The notes under the pieces are model-generated. The model saw only the letters and a program-made list of their open reading frames with translations, was not told the origin of the DNA and made no database searches. From contig NC_092671.1 of NCBI RefSeq assembly GCF_964355755.1, positions 30,754,804-30,792,303 of the forward strand: a DNA stretch of 37,500 nucleotides, read 5' to 3'. This DNA comes from Antedon mediterranea (lineage: Eukaryota > Echinodermata > Crinoidea > Comatulida > Antedonidae). Below are positions 1-10,200 of this stretch, in pieces (within the stretch, counting starts at the first letter, position 1; each line of letters starts with the position of its first letter). Position numbers and translations under genes: made by a program.

Positions 1-1094
1 AGGCTAGGCTAGGCTAGGCTAGGCTAGGCTAGGCTAGGCTAGGCCCGACCCGACCCGGCCCGGCTAGGCTAGGCTCGGCTAGGCTAGGCCGCGCGATTAA
101 AATTTTTTTCTTCTTCAGTTTGATGACGCACACGCGCGCACACCACTTTTGAAGGTCCTCGAAATGTAACCTCGTCTACGCCGCCGGTTAGCCGGTGATA
201 ATGTGTAGTTTGATGATGATTTTTTTAGTTGCCATTTTTTCCGTCCTCCGTTGCTAACCGATATAGACTGAGCGTAAGCTTGGCTTGGCTTGGCTAGGCT
301 AGGCTAGGCTAGGCTAGGCTAGGCCCGGCCCGGCCCGGCCCGACCCGACCCGACCCGGCCCGGCTGGGCTAGGCTAGGCTAGGCTAGGCTAGGCTAGGAC
401 CGGTCGCGCGATATGATTTTTTTTTTTTTCTTCAATATTATGACGCACACGCGCGCACACCTCTTTTGAAGGTCCTCGAAATGTAACCTTGTCTACGCCG
501 CCGGTTAGCCGGTGATAATGTGTAGTTTGATGATGATTTTTTTAGTTGCCATTTTTTCCGGCCTCCGTTGCTAACCGATATAGACTGAGCGTAAGCTTGG
601 CTTGGCTTGGCTAGGCTAGGCTAGGCTAGGCTAGGCCCGGCCCGGCCCGGCCCGACCCGACCCGACCCGGCCGGGCTGGGCTGGGCTAGGCTAGGCTAGG
701 CTAGGCTAGGCTAGGCCCGGCCCGACCCGACCCGGCCCGGCTAGGCTAGGCTAGGCTAGGCTAGGCTAGGCTAGGCTAGGCTAGGCCCGGCCCGGCCCGA
801 CCCGACCCGACCCGACTGGGCTAGGCTAGGCTAGGCTAGGCTAGGCTAGGCTAGGCTAGGCTAGGCTAGGCTAGGCTAGGCTAGGCTAGGCTAGCCTAGG
901 CCGCGCGATTTAAATTTTTTCTTCTTCAGTTTGATGACGCACACGCGCGCACACCACTTTTGAAGGTCCTCGAAATGCAACCTCGTCTACGCCGCCGGTT
1001 AGCCGGTGATAATGTGCAGTTTGATGATGATTTTTTTTAGTTTCCATTTTTTCCGACCTCCGTTGCTAACCGATATAGTCTGACCGTCGTAGGT
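1..1094. repeat. rDNA intergenic spacer repeats
   Basis: Three long spacer units (about 90-290, 405-600 and 900-1085) share a near-identical core containing GACGCACACGCGCGCACACC and GTCTACGCCGCCGGTTAGCC. They are separated by pentanucleotide arrays of AGGCT that grade into CCCGA/CCCGG (1-90, 285-400, 602-895). The position directly upstream of an 18S gene and the nested simple/long repeat structure are typical of rDNA spacers, where such units often act as Pol I spacer promoters or enhancers. That role is inferred here. Confidence 0.85.
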
Positions 1095-1115
1095 ATATAT
1101 ATGGGGGAGTGTTGT
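1078..1115 (+). promoter_or_regulatory. possible RNA polymerase I promoter / transcription start
   Basis: The third spacer unit stops matching the earlier two at about 1078 and runs into GGTATATATATGGGGGAGTG. A TATA-like tract followed by G-rich sequence about 440 bp before the 18S 5' end suits an invertebrate Pol I initiator, but Pol I promoters are not conserved between phyla. This is a placement by position and composition only. Confidence 0.35.
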
Positions 1116-1541
1116 CACGTACAACAGTATAGCATAGCATAGCATAGCATTGAATGCGATGCTTATTGTACTTGCTCCCTTGGCCGACCCGATGAACGCC
1201 CGATCGCGTTCGGCTGTGGTTAGGCCGCCTGTGCTCTTGCCTGTGCACCGGTAAAGGCTCGGTGAGTGACGCCGCTCAGACCCTGCGAGGCGGGCGCGAT
1301 GACTTGTCTGCGCTCGCTCGCCGGTCGTTCGCGTGCGTCCGTTTTTTGATAATCGAAGTGATTTGTGGCCTGGCTTTGGACGTTAGAACCCGAGAGTTTC
1401 AAACGCGAAGCGCAGCGTCCCTATTCGGGCGCGGCCTTCGTTTCTCCCGAGGCCTTAGTTAGTCAAGAAGGTTTTTTCAGCCCACGCACTCCTGTCCATC
1501 GCGACGGGTGCGCTTTAACCGTGCAATCGGTTTAGGCTAGA
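1116..1541 (+). other. 5' external transcribed spacer
   Basis: Unique, moderately GC-rich sequence lies between the putative Pol I start and the 18S 5' end. It contains a short AGCAT microsatellite (about 1130-1155). No credible protein is encoded; the short ORFs here are incidental. Confidence 0.6.
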
Positions 1542-2668
1542 TATCTGGTTGATCCTGCCAGTAGTCATATGCTTGTCTCAAAGATTAAGCCATGCATGTC
1601 TAAGTACAAGCTTGTACCAAGCGAAACTGCGGATGGCTCATTAAATCAGTTATGGTTCCTTGGAACTGAGTTACCTACATGGATAACTGTGGTAATTCTA
1701 GAGCTAATACATGCGAACAAGCGCCGACCTAGCGGAAGGCGTGCTTTTATTAGGAACAAGGCCAATGCGGGCTTGCCCGCTCCCCTTGGTGAACTCTGGA
1801 TAACTTTGCTGATCGCACGGTCTAGCACCGGCGACGGATCCTTCAAATGTCTGCCCTATCAACTTTCGATGGTACGTTATGCGCCTACCATGGTCGTCAC
1901 GGGTAACGGAGAATCAGGGTTCGATTCCGGAGAGGGAGCTTGAGAAACGGCTACCACATCCAAGGAAGGCAGCAGGCGCGCAAATTACCCACTCCTGACA
2001 CAGGGAGGTAGTGACGAAAAATAACAATACAGGTCTCTCTCGAGGCCCTGTAATTGGAATGAGTACACTTTAAATCCTTTAACGAGGATCTATTGGAGGG
2101 CAAGTCTGGTGCCAGCAGCCGCGGTAATTCCAGCTCCAATAGCGTATATTAAAGCTGTTGCAGTTAAAAAGCTCGTAGTTGGATCTTGGGCCTAGGCTCG
2201 CGGTCCGCCGCAAGGCGTGTCACTGCCCGTCCTGGCCTTTCTCTCGGTTTTCACCCGGTGCTCTTGATTGAGTGGCGGGGGTGACCGGAACGTTTACTTT
2301 GAAAAAATTAGAGTGTTCAAAGCAGGCCATACGCCTGAATAGCAGAGCATGGAATAATGGAATAGGACCTTGGTTCTATTGCGTTGGTTTTCGGAACTCG
2401 AGGTAATGATTAAGAGGGACTGACGGGGGCATTCGTATTGCGGTGTGAGAGGTGAAATTCTTGGATCGCCGCAAGACGACCGACTGCGAAAGCATTTGCC
2501 AAGAATGTTTTCATTAATCAAGAACGAAAGTTAGAGGTTCGAAGGCGATCAGATACCGCCCTAGTTCTAACCATAAACGATGCCGACTGGCGATCCGCCG
2601 GCGTTACTCCAATGACGCGGCGGGCAGTCTACGGGAAACCAAAGTCTTTGGGTTCCGGGGGAAGTATG
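1542..2668 (+). rRNA. 18S ribosomal RNA, 5' part, abruptly truncated
   Basis: The gene starts with the canonical TATCTGGTTGATCCTGCCAG and reads colinearly through the universal blocks GGTAATTCTAGAGCTAATAC, GTGCCAGCAGCCGCGGTAA, GAGAGGTGAAATTCTTGGAT and GGTTCCGGGGGAAGTATG. A complete metazoan 18S is about 1.8 kb; only the first 1127 nt are present. After GAAGTATG (2661-2668) the expected GTTGCAAAGCTGAAAC is replaced by unrelated AT-rich DNA, and no 3' part occurs in the rest of the window. The visible part has no obvious mutations, so the copy was intact until recently or is under homogenisation. The break means this copy cannot yield a normal small-subunit rRNA. Confidence 0.97.
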
Positions 2669-3237
2669 AACACGATTTTGTGCCATAACGGATTTCTACA
2701 ATCCGCATTATTTATAGAATTTTCCTAAAAAAAAGCTATCATTAGAATTAAAAATATTATTTGAAAAAACAGATGTGGTTGTAAGATTTGTTTAATTATT
2801 GAGAAACATACAGTTTGATAATGTCAGCCATAATGTACATTATGGTAAATATTTTAGACATAGAAAAAGATCAATAAAATAGATCGACAATATGCAAATC
2901 CTTGTTTATTCTATAAATTTATAATTCGCTATCCTTTTTATAATTATAGAAAAAAACATACTAGCTTTTTTAGGTTAAAATATACTGTCCGTTTTCCAAA
3001 ACAACAATAGACATTACACAATGAGTTTTGTTCGGATTATGAGCTTCTTATTTAAACTAGGTTTAATGTGCAGAAACTACTTTATTTAATAAAAAAATAA
3101 ATGGTATGGGCCAAAAAAATCTTTATAATGTCCATTTTTTTCGCGAAGTACACACAAAGCAAAGAAAACAAATTTTAATAACTGCAGAATATTTTTAATT
3201 TTTAATCATTCATTGTTTTAATACAACTTTACTATAA
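2669..3237. other. AT-rich non-coding stretch directly after the 18S break
   Basis: No rDNA, ORF or recognised repeat is seen. It contains an 18-bp perfect palindrome, CCATAATGTACATTATGG (about 2829-2846). If a mobile element interrupts the 18S gene, its left terminus would be AACACGATTTTGTGCC at 2669. The reverse complement of that terminus is not found in the window. Confidence 0.5.
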
Positions 3238-3245
3238 AGTTCATC

Positions 3246-3850
3246 TACATGGTCATAAACATTATGACTACAGTATGGTTGAGCTATTGTTATAAAAACT
3301 ACATGGTCATAAACTTGACTACAGTATATGGTTGAGCTACTGTTATAAAAACTACACGGTCATAAACTTTATGACTACAGTATATGGTTGAGCTATTGTT
3401 ATATAAACTACATGGTCATAAACATTATGACTACAGTATATGGTTGAGCTATTGTTATATAAACTACATGGTCATAAACTTTATGACTACAGTATATGGT
3501 TGAGCTATTGTTATATAAACTACATGGTCATAAACTTTATGACTACAGTATATGATTGAGCTATTGTTATACAAACTACATGGTCATAAACATTATGACT
3601 ACAGTATATGGTTGAGCTATTGTTATATAAACTACATGGTCATAAACTTTATGACTACAGTATATGGTTGAGCTATTGTTATATAAACTACATGGTCATA
3701 AACTTTATGACTACAGTATATTGTTGAGCTACTGTTATACAAACTAGATGGTCATAAACTTTATGACTACAGTATATGGTTGAGCTATTGTTATATAAAC
3801 TACATGGTCATAAACTTGACTACAGTATATGGTTGAGCTACGGTTATATA
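3246..3850. repeat. 56-bp tandem array with embedded palindromes
   Basis: Eleven units with a period of exactly 56 bp across most of the array (palindromes begin at 3252, 3359, 3415, 3471, 3527, 3583, 3639, 3695 and 3751). Two further units, near 3306 and 3807, have a shortened palindrome. Each unit carries GTCATAA-NNN-TTATGAC followed by TACAGTATATGGTTGAGCTA. The array lies just beyond the 3' end of the minus-strand DUF7869-like gene. The same palindrome arms recur at 36363-36726 in otherwise different units, suggesting a shared protein-binding site. Confidence 0.93.
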
Positions 3851-3938
3851 CAATTATGAAATTGGTTGAAAATTAAATAATTTTTTTAGATTCATTATAC
3901 ATGTAAAATTCCATTAATGTGCACCCTATTGTGACAAC

Positions 3939-3960
3939 CAGTGAGTTGTAAAACTCCCTG
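3939..3960. repeat. hairpin with arms like those upstream of the right-hand gene
   Basis: CAGTGAGTT and AACTCCCTG flank a 4-nt loop, immediately 3' of the stop codon of the minus-strand gene (stop at 3965-3963). The arm CAGGGAGTT/AACTCCCTG is the same 9-mer found in a hairpin at 32179-32203. It may be coincidence or a remnant of one dispersed element. Confidence 0.5.
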
Positions 3961-3962
3961 CA

Positions 3963-4292
3963 TTAACTTTCATTTAAAAAGTCATCTCTTAATTCTTTTA
4001 ATTTAACAATAACATTGGTAGGCAATCTACTAGTTGGTGTTAAATTAAATATACTTATCACCTCCTCCTTCGATATTATTTCTCGCCATTCTTGTCCATC
4101 TTTTTCACACAGAACAAACCGGGAAGTATACGTTCCAGTGTACCACACTACTTCTACCTCATTGTTATTTATGCTGAATATTTTGCCTATCTGAGGCCAT
4201 TCTGTGGGATATCTCCTTAAAGCTGTTGCTACCATAGCACCAACATCGAGTTGCTGTGGTGGCTTACGCTTCGAAAATTTACCAATGTGTAC
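3963..4292 (-). CDS. exon 9, C-terminal module and stop
   Basis: The acceptor CACACTACTAG|GT starts a 110-codon exon ending at TAA 3965-3963. It encodes VGAMVATALRRYPTEWPQIGKIF, then NEVEVVWYTGTYTSRF. An alternating-strand module of this kind (W-x2-IGK-I ... V-x-W-Y-x-G) resembles a small SH3/chromo-like barrel and is seen at the C-terminus of related proteins; that comparison is from memory. Confidence 0.82.
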   Translation of the reverse strand, partial: VHIGKFSKRKPPQQLDVGAMVATALRRYPTEWPQIGKIFSINNNEVEVVWYTGTYTSRFVLCEKDGQEWREIISKEEVISIFNLTPTSRLPTNVIVKLKELRDDFLNES

Positions 4293-7200
4293 CTAGTAGT
4301 GTGGGAGAAAGCATAGAAAAGTCATAATCATTTTTCTTACAACCCTAAAAATATAGAATTTTCGTTGATGCATTTGCTTGATGCGATTATGAGATCATAT
4401 CCCAAATATAAGCACTGCTTTAAACTATGTTGCATTACATGTTTCAAAGATGTAATTTTGAAAATCTATAATATCTTTATCATACCGGTCTTATTTCATT
4501 TTCATTATCCGAGTCACTAATGTCTGTCTCGTTTCCATCAGATTCCTCCCTCATAGGGCTTGCATTGTTGTCATTAAAAATGATGTCATGGAGCAAAAAT
4601 CGCTGTTCATTTCCTTAAAAAAAAAGAGTACGTATTAGTTTTAAAAAGTAAATAATATACATTCATACAAAATATCATGATATATTTATGCTGAGGTGTT
4701 TGTTGCATAAAAGCTGGGCCAATACATTGCACACCATGCTGATTGATTGATTTTATCTTATGAATTAATCAGGAGGCATGTTTCTCCAGTGTACTCCACT
4801 AGATATCGTTCATGTTATTTGATAATTTTAGGTTCTCACATAAAATGATCAGTGGAAGCATGCATTGGTGAATGTGACCCAACATAGTTGTGTGGAGTAA
4901 ATAGTTGAATTTTGTTATAGCTGCTGAATCTATACTAAAATCAAAATTCTCTTGTTAACCAAAAAATATATGTGTAAAATGGTGAAACATCACACATGCA
5001 ATGTAGTACAGTACATACCTTCTGTGATCTCTTCTATATTATTTAAAAATTCCTCCCACCAGTCACGTTCTTCTATTCGCAAAAAATTTGCAACAGACTT
5101 TTTAACTTTGGTATATCTGCATTACTAAAATCAGGAGTACACAACACTGGTATATCAGCAGGGCTTTCCTTGAGCAAATATGGAAGTGTGTCCATTTCTC
5201 TTGCACATTCACACCAAGTACAATCCGTTGACCAGTTCTTATAGGACATGATGCATTTTCCGGTTTGAGCCAAAACAAACTTAAACTGGTGTGGTTTGCT
5301 GTGGTAACGTATGTCTTGCATGTATGGTACTAACCAGTTCTTAATGTCATGCAGATAGGAAATGATACTTGATGTAATCGGCAACTTTTTGTACGAGTTT
5401 TCAACAGCACTTCGAAGATGATCAAGTGTAGATGCTCTATATTTGTTCAGGTATTTGGCCACACATGAAAATAATTGGTCAATATCCTCGTGAGTGTGAC
5501 CCACCATTAAAAACCCAATCTTTATCTGAAAGAGTAAAAGAAGTAATGATTTAAAATTAAAACTTTTCAAAGCAAAATAAAAAAAATACATTTTTAGTAT
5601 ATTTCCATTTTTTCCTCATCTAGTTAGACTAGAATGTTATTGAATATTTTATGTCTTAATAGATAATTACCAATAGTAAATTAATTACTGTCCTATTAGG
5701 CTGGTGGAAATCACCCAACACAGGGGATATTTTGTGGTGAACGAGAACAGGGTAAATGAATGATGAACTGGGTTCTTTAAAGTGCACTGTGTATAATGTT
5801 TTATTATTTATATATCATTTATAAATGTATAGTCATTTACCTTTCGAAAAATCTTTAACTCTACAAGAAGAGCACATAGGGCAAAAACAAATCTGTTTTT
5901 ATTATCCTTTCCGCTATTGTCCAACTGCAGATATAAGACTGGTGGTAGAGGTTGTATCTCTGACAGCACCGTCAGTATAATGTTGCAGGTTAGGTTTGAG
6001 TCATGTGGAAACTGCTTTAGGTCAATGAAGCAGTGCCCATGTCGTCCATGTACCAGAACACCAGTTACATGTGTGGCTAGTTTCCACATCTTCGACGTTT
6101 CTTTTGATTCGCAAGCAAAAGATGGTAAATCAGTCTTGCTTTGGTCCATTCCATCGATAATTATTGACAAATACTTGTTGGGATTCTGTCTTGCTTTCTG
6201 CATATGTTTATAGTACTTTCGACGTTCAATACTGAAAAATTAAAATCATATGTTTATAGTTTTATTTTGCATTTAATAATAAATTTTTGTTTTGTTTAGT
6301 TATATGTTATCTATTAGCCGATGACAAGATGAGACAATGCTTTACTTCTAATCTATTAAAATTATTGATTAAATAGAGGTTTTTTGTATAATAATGATTT
6401 TGTTTATCTTTTCTCTTTTTTTGTTTACAACCACTTTTATTCATTCATTGTTCATACACAATAATTATTTTCATTTTCTACCATTTTTCCCCGTTATTTT
6501 CTGTTTTATTTCAATCACTCTTAATTTTATTAAGTTAGAATTATTTTTAAAAACACTAATAATACTATAGAGGAGGTATACAGTGGAAGCAATAATTATT
6601 TTTCCTATCTATGGTAATACCGGGTATACAAGTTCAACAGAATTTCTTGTTGAAAGGTTTAAACTACTGGTTTTGTACACAAAATAGGTAGGCATACTTA
6701 CTTTTGTTTTCGTAAATGCTTCTCTCTCTTCATCATTAGTATTTGCCGTTTTTGCTTTTGATTTGTCTTGTGCAGCTCAAATTTAATTCTGGTGCATTTG
6801 CTGCATTTTGCAAAACGATTTTCCTATTAAAAAAAATTGAAAAAATACAGCACGTAAAAATATAAAATTAAACAAATTTTGCATTCAATATAGTGAATGT
6901 AGGGAAGGAGTTGTGAGGCCCATCATACATGCATCTGGATTGTACAGTATGTTTTTCCAGTATTTTATTATGAATGAAAATTGAACCTACAGGACTTTCT
7001 GCATAACATTGAAGTGAATTTATAAAAATACGTTAAAAAATACTTCAGTCAATGAAGATGACATGGATTTTGTCCATTGGTACAAACCATAATAAGTGTA
7101 AAAACGTAAACATACCTCAGGTATTACAATATGCTTGAATTCAACACACCAAAACTTGTAGAATGTCGCTAATGCACACACATCTTCATTTCTTAGCTCA

Positions 7201-10200
7201 AACTCATCTTTCATATGCATGTACACATCATGTTTGGTAAGCGTTGATGGTAGATGATCACCGTATTCATTACAAAATTTAATAAACCAAGCCCGACACT
7301 GTTGAGTTGAATTGCTATATACCATCTTTCTGGTGAAGTTGGGTGGTAAAAGATAACAGCATCCTTCTAAAAAGAAATAAAATGTAAATTTCAAATATTA
7401 GGAATTTCAAATACTGTACTATTTTATTATTGTTTGGTTTAATCCATTGATTAATGACTTATGATCATTTTGCATTATCTTTCTAACATAGTGTTAAGCA
7501 TATTAATTTTATTGTGTAAAAATAATTAAACAATAATCAAATGCATTCTATTCATTTAAAAAAAAGTTATTCTCCACTCCTCGTCAGATCCTGCCTATGT
7601 CCCTGTATAATACGACTATAAGTATAATGGAATGTAATCTTCACACAGTCACAGTAATCTTTCCGTTTCAGCAACATTAAAACACATACATTAAAAGTAA
7701 TATTAACAGCATGTAAAATTAAATAATGTAAAATGTACTGTAAAACTAAACAATTAATTACCAATAGCTTGCTTCCTTATTTTGTAAAAAGTTGACCGGC
7801 CAATACCATTTACTAACATCCATGCTTTTGCACAAACTTTGTTAGCACCAACTAGTAGACAGATTTTGGTGGCACCTCCGGATGTGCTGAGATGTTCATT
7901 GAAATATTTAAGAATCCAACAGCGTTGTTCATATTCGGTCATTGCTTGAAAAGCTTCCCTTGTTTGTTTTATTTCTCTAAAATTTAGCATACCAATGCAC
8001 ATTAACGCACAACAGCAGGTCAAATACAAGTTGTGTATTGGCTGTAGGTGATTCCTTTTCCTTTTTTTTTACAGAAAGAATAAACAAAATAACAATTATA
8101 TGGTACCAATTGCGGAAAATGTGATCAGTCAATACGGTTTCAGAAGTTTTGGAGGTTACGTAAAACTAGGTGACTAATTCGCATTAATATATAGATACTT
8201 TTAATTCTTTGACAAACAATTTTTTTTTCGGTTCAGATAATTTCAATTTTCGAGTGTTCAATTACAGGTTGTGCAGGTGCCTTGTTCATTAGACAGTTGT
8301 ACCTATTTACATACCATACAGACATAACATTAGAACCTGACCATAGAATCAGACACAAATGGAAACAACCAGCAATGTCCATATCTTTTAGGTACAGCAC
8401 AACCATCAACATCAAGCACTATTTAATAAAAGTAGTTTTAAAAATTAATGACATATCAAACTTACCACTACGCTTACTTGTGTGATTAGAGATTTTAATC
8501 TCATCATCACTTGATCCAGATGAATTAAGGTAATTAGTTTCTACAGTCTCTAGGCCTCCTGTATTTCTCTTGCAGGCTAAATAAAAATATAGTAGTTTAA
8601 TATTTATAGCAGCCTATGCAACATACATGTACACAGTAATTCTTCATTTGGGGTAACTGGTGATTGATAGCAGACATTTTCAAATTTTGGATAGTGGAAG
8701 ATAATATTTTGATCCAGGAGCTATAGGCTTTATGGGAGGTTATTACCATTTATCCTTTTTTTTTCACCATTATTCTCATCGTTATTAATAATGAGGTTTT
8801 TGTTATTTCTGAAGAATGCACCTTTGTAATTATTAAGTATGCTAATGATTTAAAGGTGTAGTAGGGAAGTAAATCTAAATAAATAAACTAGCCTCTATAG
8901 AGGATACTAATATCTACTAGCTAGTAGTAGTAGTAGTAGTATTATTAGGCTGGCTGCTTAAAAGGTAATTCCCTATCCAAGCCTAGATGAAGTTTTGTAT
9001 AAAGTTGGTAGGAGCCCTACTAAGAAAGGTTAGCAAAAGCTCATGGTTAATGTTATTGCTACTGACCTGCTGATATGTCATCATCGGAAGTATCGACATC
9101 GGAAGTATCGACATCTGTTGTAGAAACCTCCATGCTTTTCTCTCTGCTGCTGGAGGAACTTTGGTAGTTGTTACTAGACAAACAGAGTCTATGTTGTAAT
9201 CAGAAAATGTGCAATTTAAACTATTATCATAGAAATAATTAGATACATTTATTGTTTAAAAGGGACTGCTAATTTCAATTTTTTATTTTATGATTCCAGA
9301 TCAATTATTTATTTTACATATCAAAATAATTTCTTTTTTTTCCAGTCAAAAACCCCTGCCAAGGGGACATTATTTTGTTCCTGAAGCCTTAATAGGGGTT
9401 ATACTGAACGTAACTAGAGGTGGTCCAGTGAAATAGAAAACGTTAACAATGCAAACTTTTTTGTTAAGAACAATCTCAACGCACACAATTGTGTTATAAG
9501 TACGGAAAGGTAAATCAACACAAAAAAAACTATACTCAACGATAAATGTCCCAATCGAATACGACATTGCTACCTCCCAGATCGGGCCCATAAAAACATA
9601 GGGATAGGCCTAGAGGCGGCCTCTACTCTAACCTAGTAAATAACTACATAACATGTCATTGTATTGTTAAAGTTACTGACCTGCTGACTCTGTCGGTATG
9701 TCATCATCAGAAGTATCGACATCTGTTGTAGAAACCTCCCATGCTTTTCTCTTTGCTGCTGGAGGAACTTCGGTAGTCGAAATCCCAGTAGGTGACCCTT
9801 CTGTATCATCAACAGCAGAACATCCATTATTGATTGATTGAATTGAACCGTTCCCACGTACAATTAGGCCTACTTCATCATCTTCACTTGAAGAATAGTA
9901 AAGCATACGCTCAGTTGGATAAGCAGTGCTGTGTGTTGTTGTTACTTGACAAACAGATTCTGTATCGTAATCAGAAAATTTGCAATTTGATTAAATTATT
10001 ATCATACATAATTAATTAGATATTAAATCAAGAATGATTCCACCGAAATTTTGAGTTAAAATAACGATAGTGAAGCATATGAATAGGCAAACTGCCTAAA
10101 AATTGACATGTTTTGAGAAACTATTCTCATCTTCCACCAGAACAGAAAACAACGCCTAGGCTTAAGATTACTTATATACCAATAGGACAGGTTGTATGTA

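Noticed and set aside
1220-1462. Overlapping ORFs on both strands in the 5' ETS
   Set aside because: They lie in transcribed rDNA spacer and reflect local GC-rich composition.
1569-1943. 124-codon ORF inside the 18S gene
   Set aside because: The sequence is rRNA; the open frame is a by-product.
3246-3850. CRISPR-like array
   Set aside because: The repeats are contiguous 56-bp tandem units without unique spacers, in eukaryotic DNA.
5917-6213. 98-codon plus-strand ORF
   Set aside because: It is the antisense of exon 6 of the minus-strand gene, which has clear family motifs and splice sites.
8233-8485. Opposite-strand ORFs in intron 2 of the minus-strand gene
   Set aside because: No motif is seen, and they do not fit the exon phases on either side.
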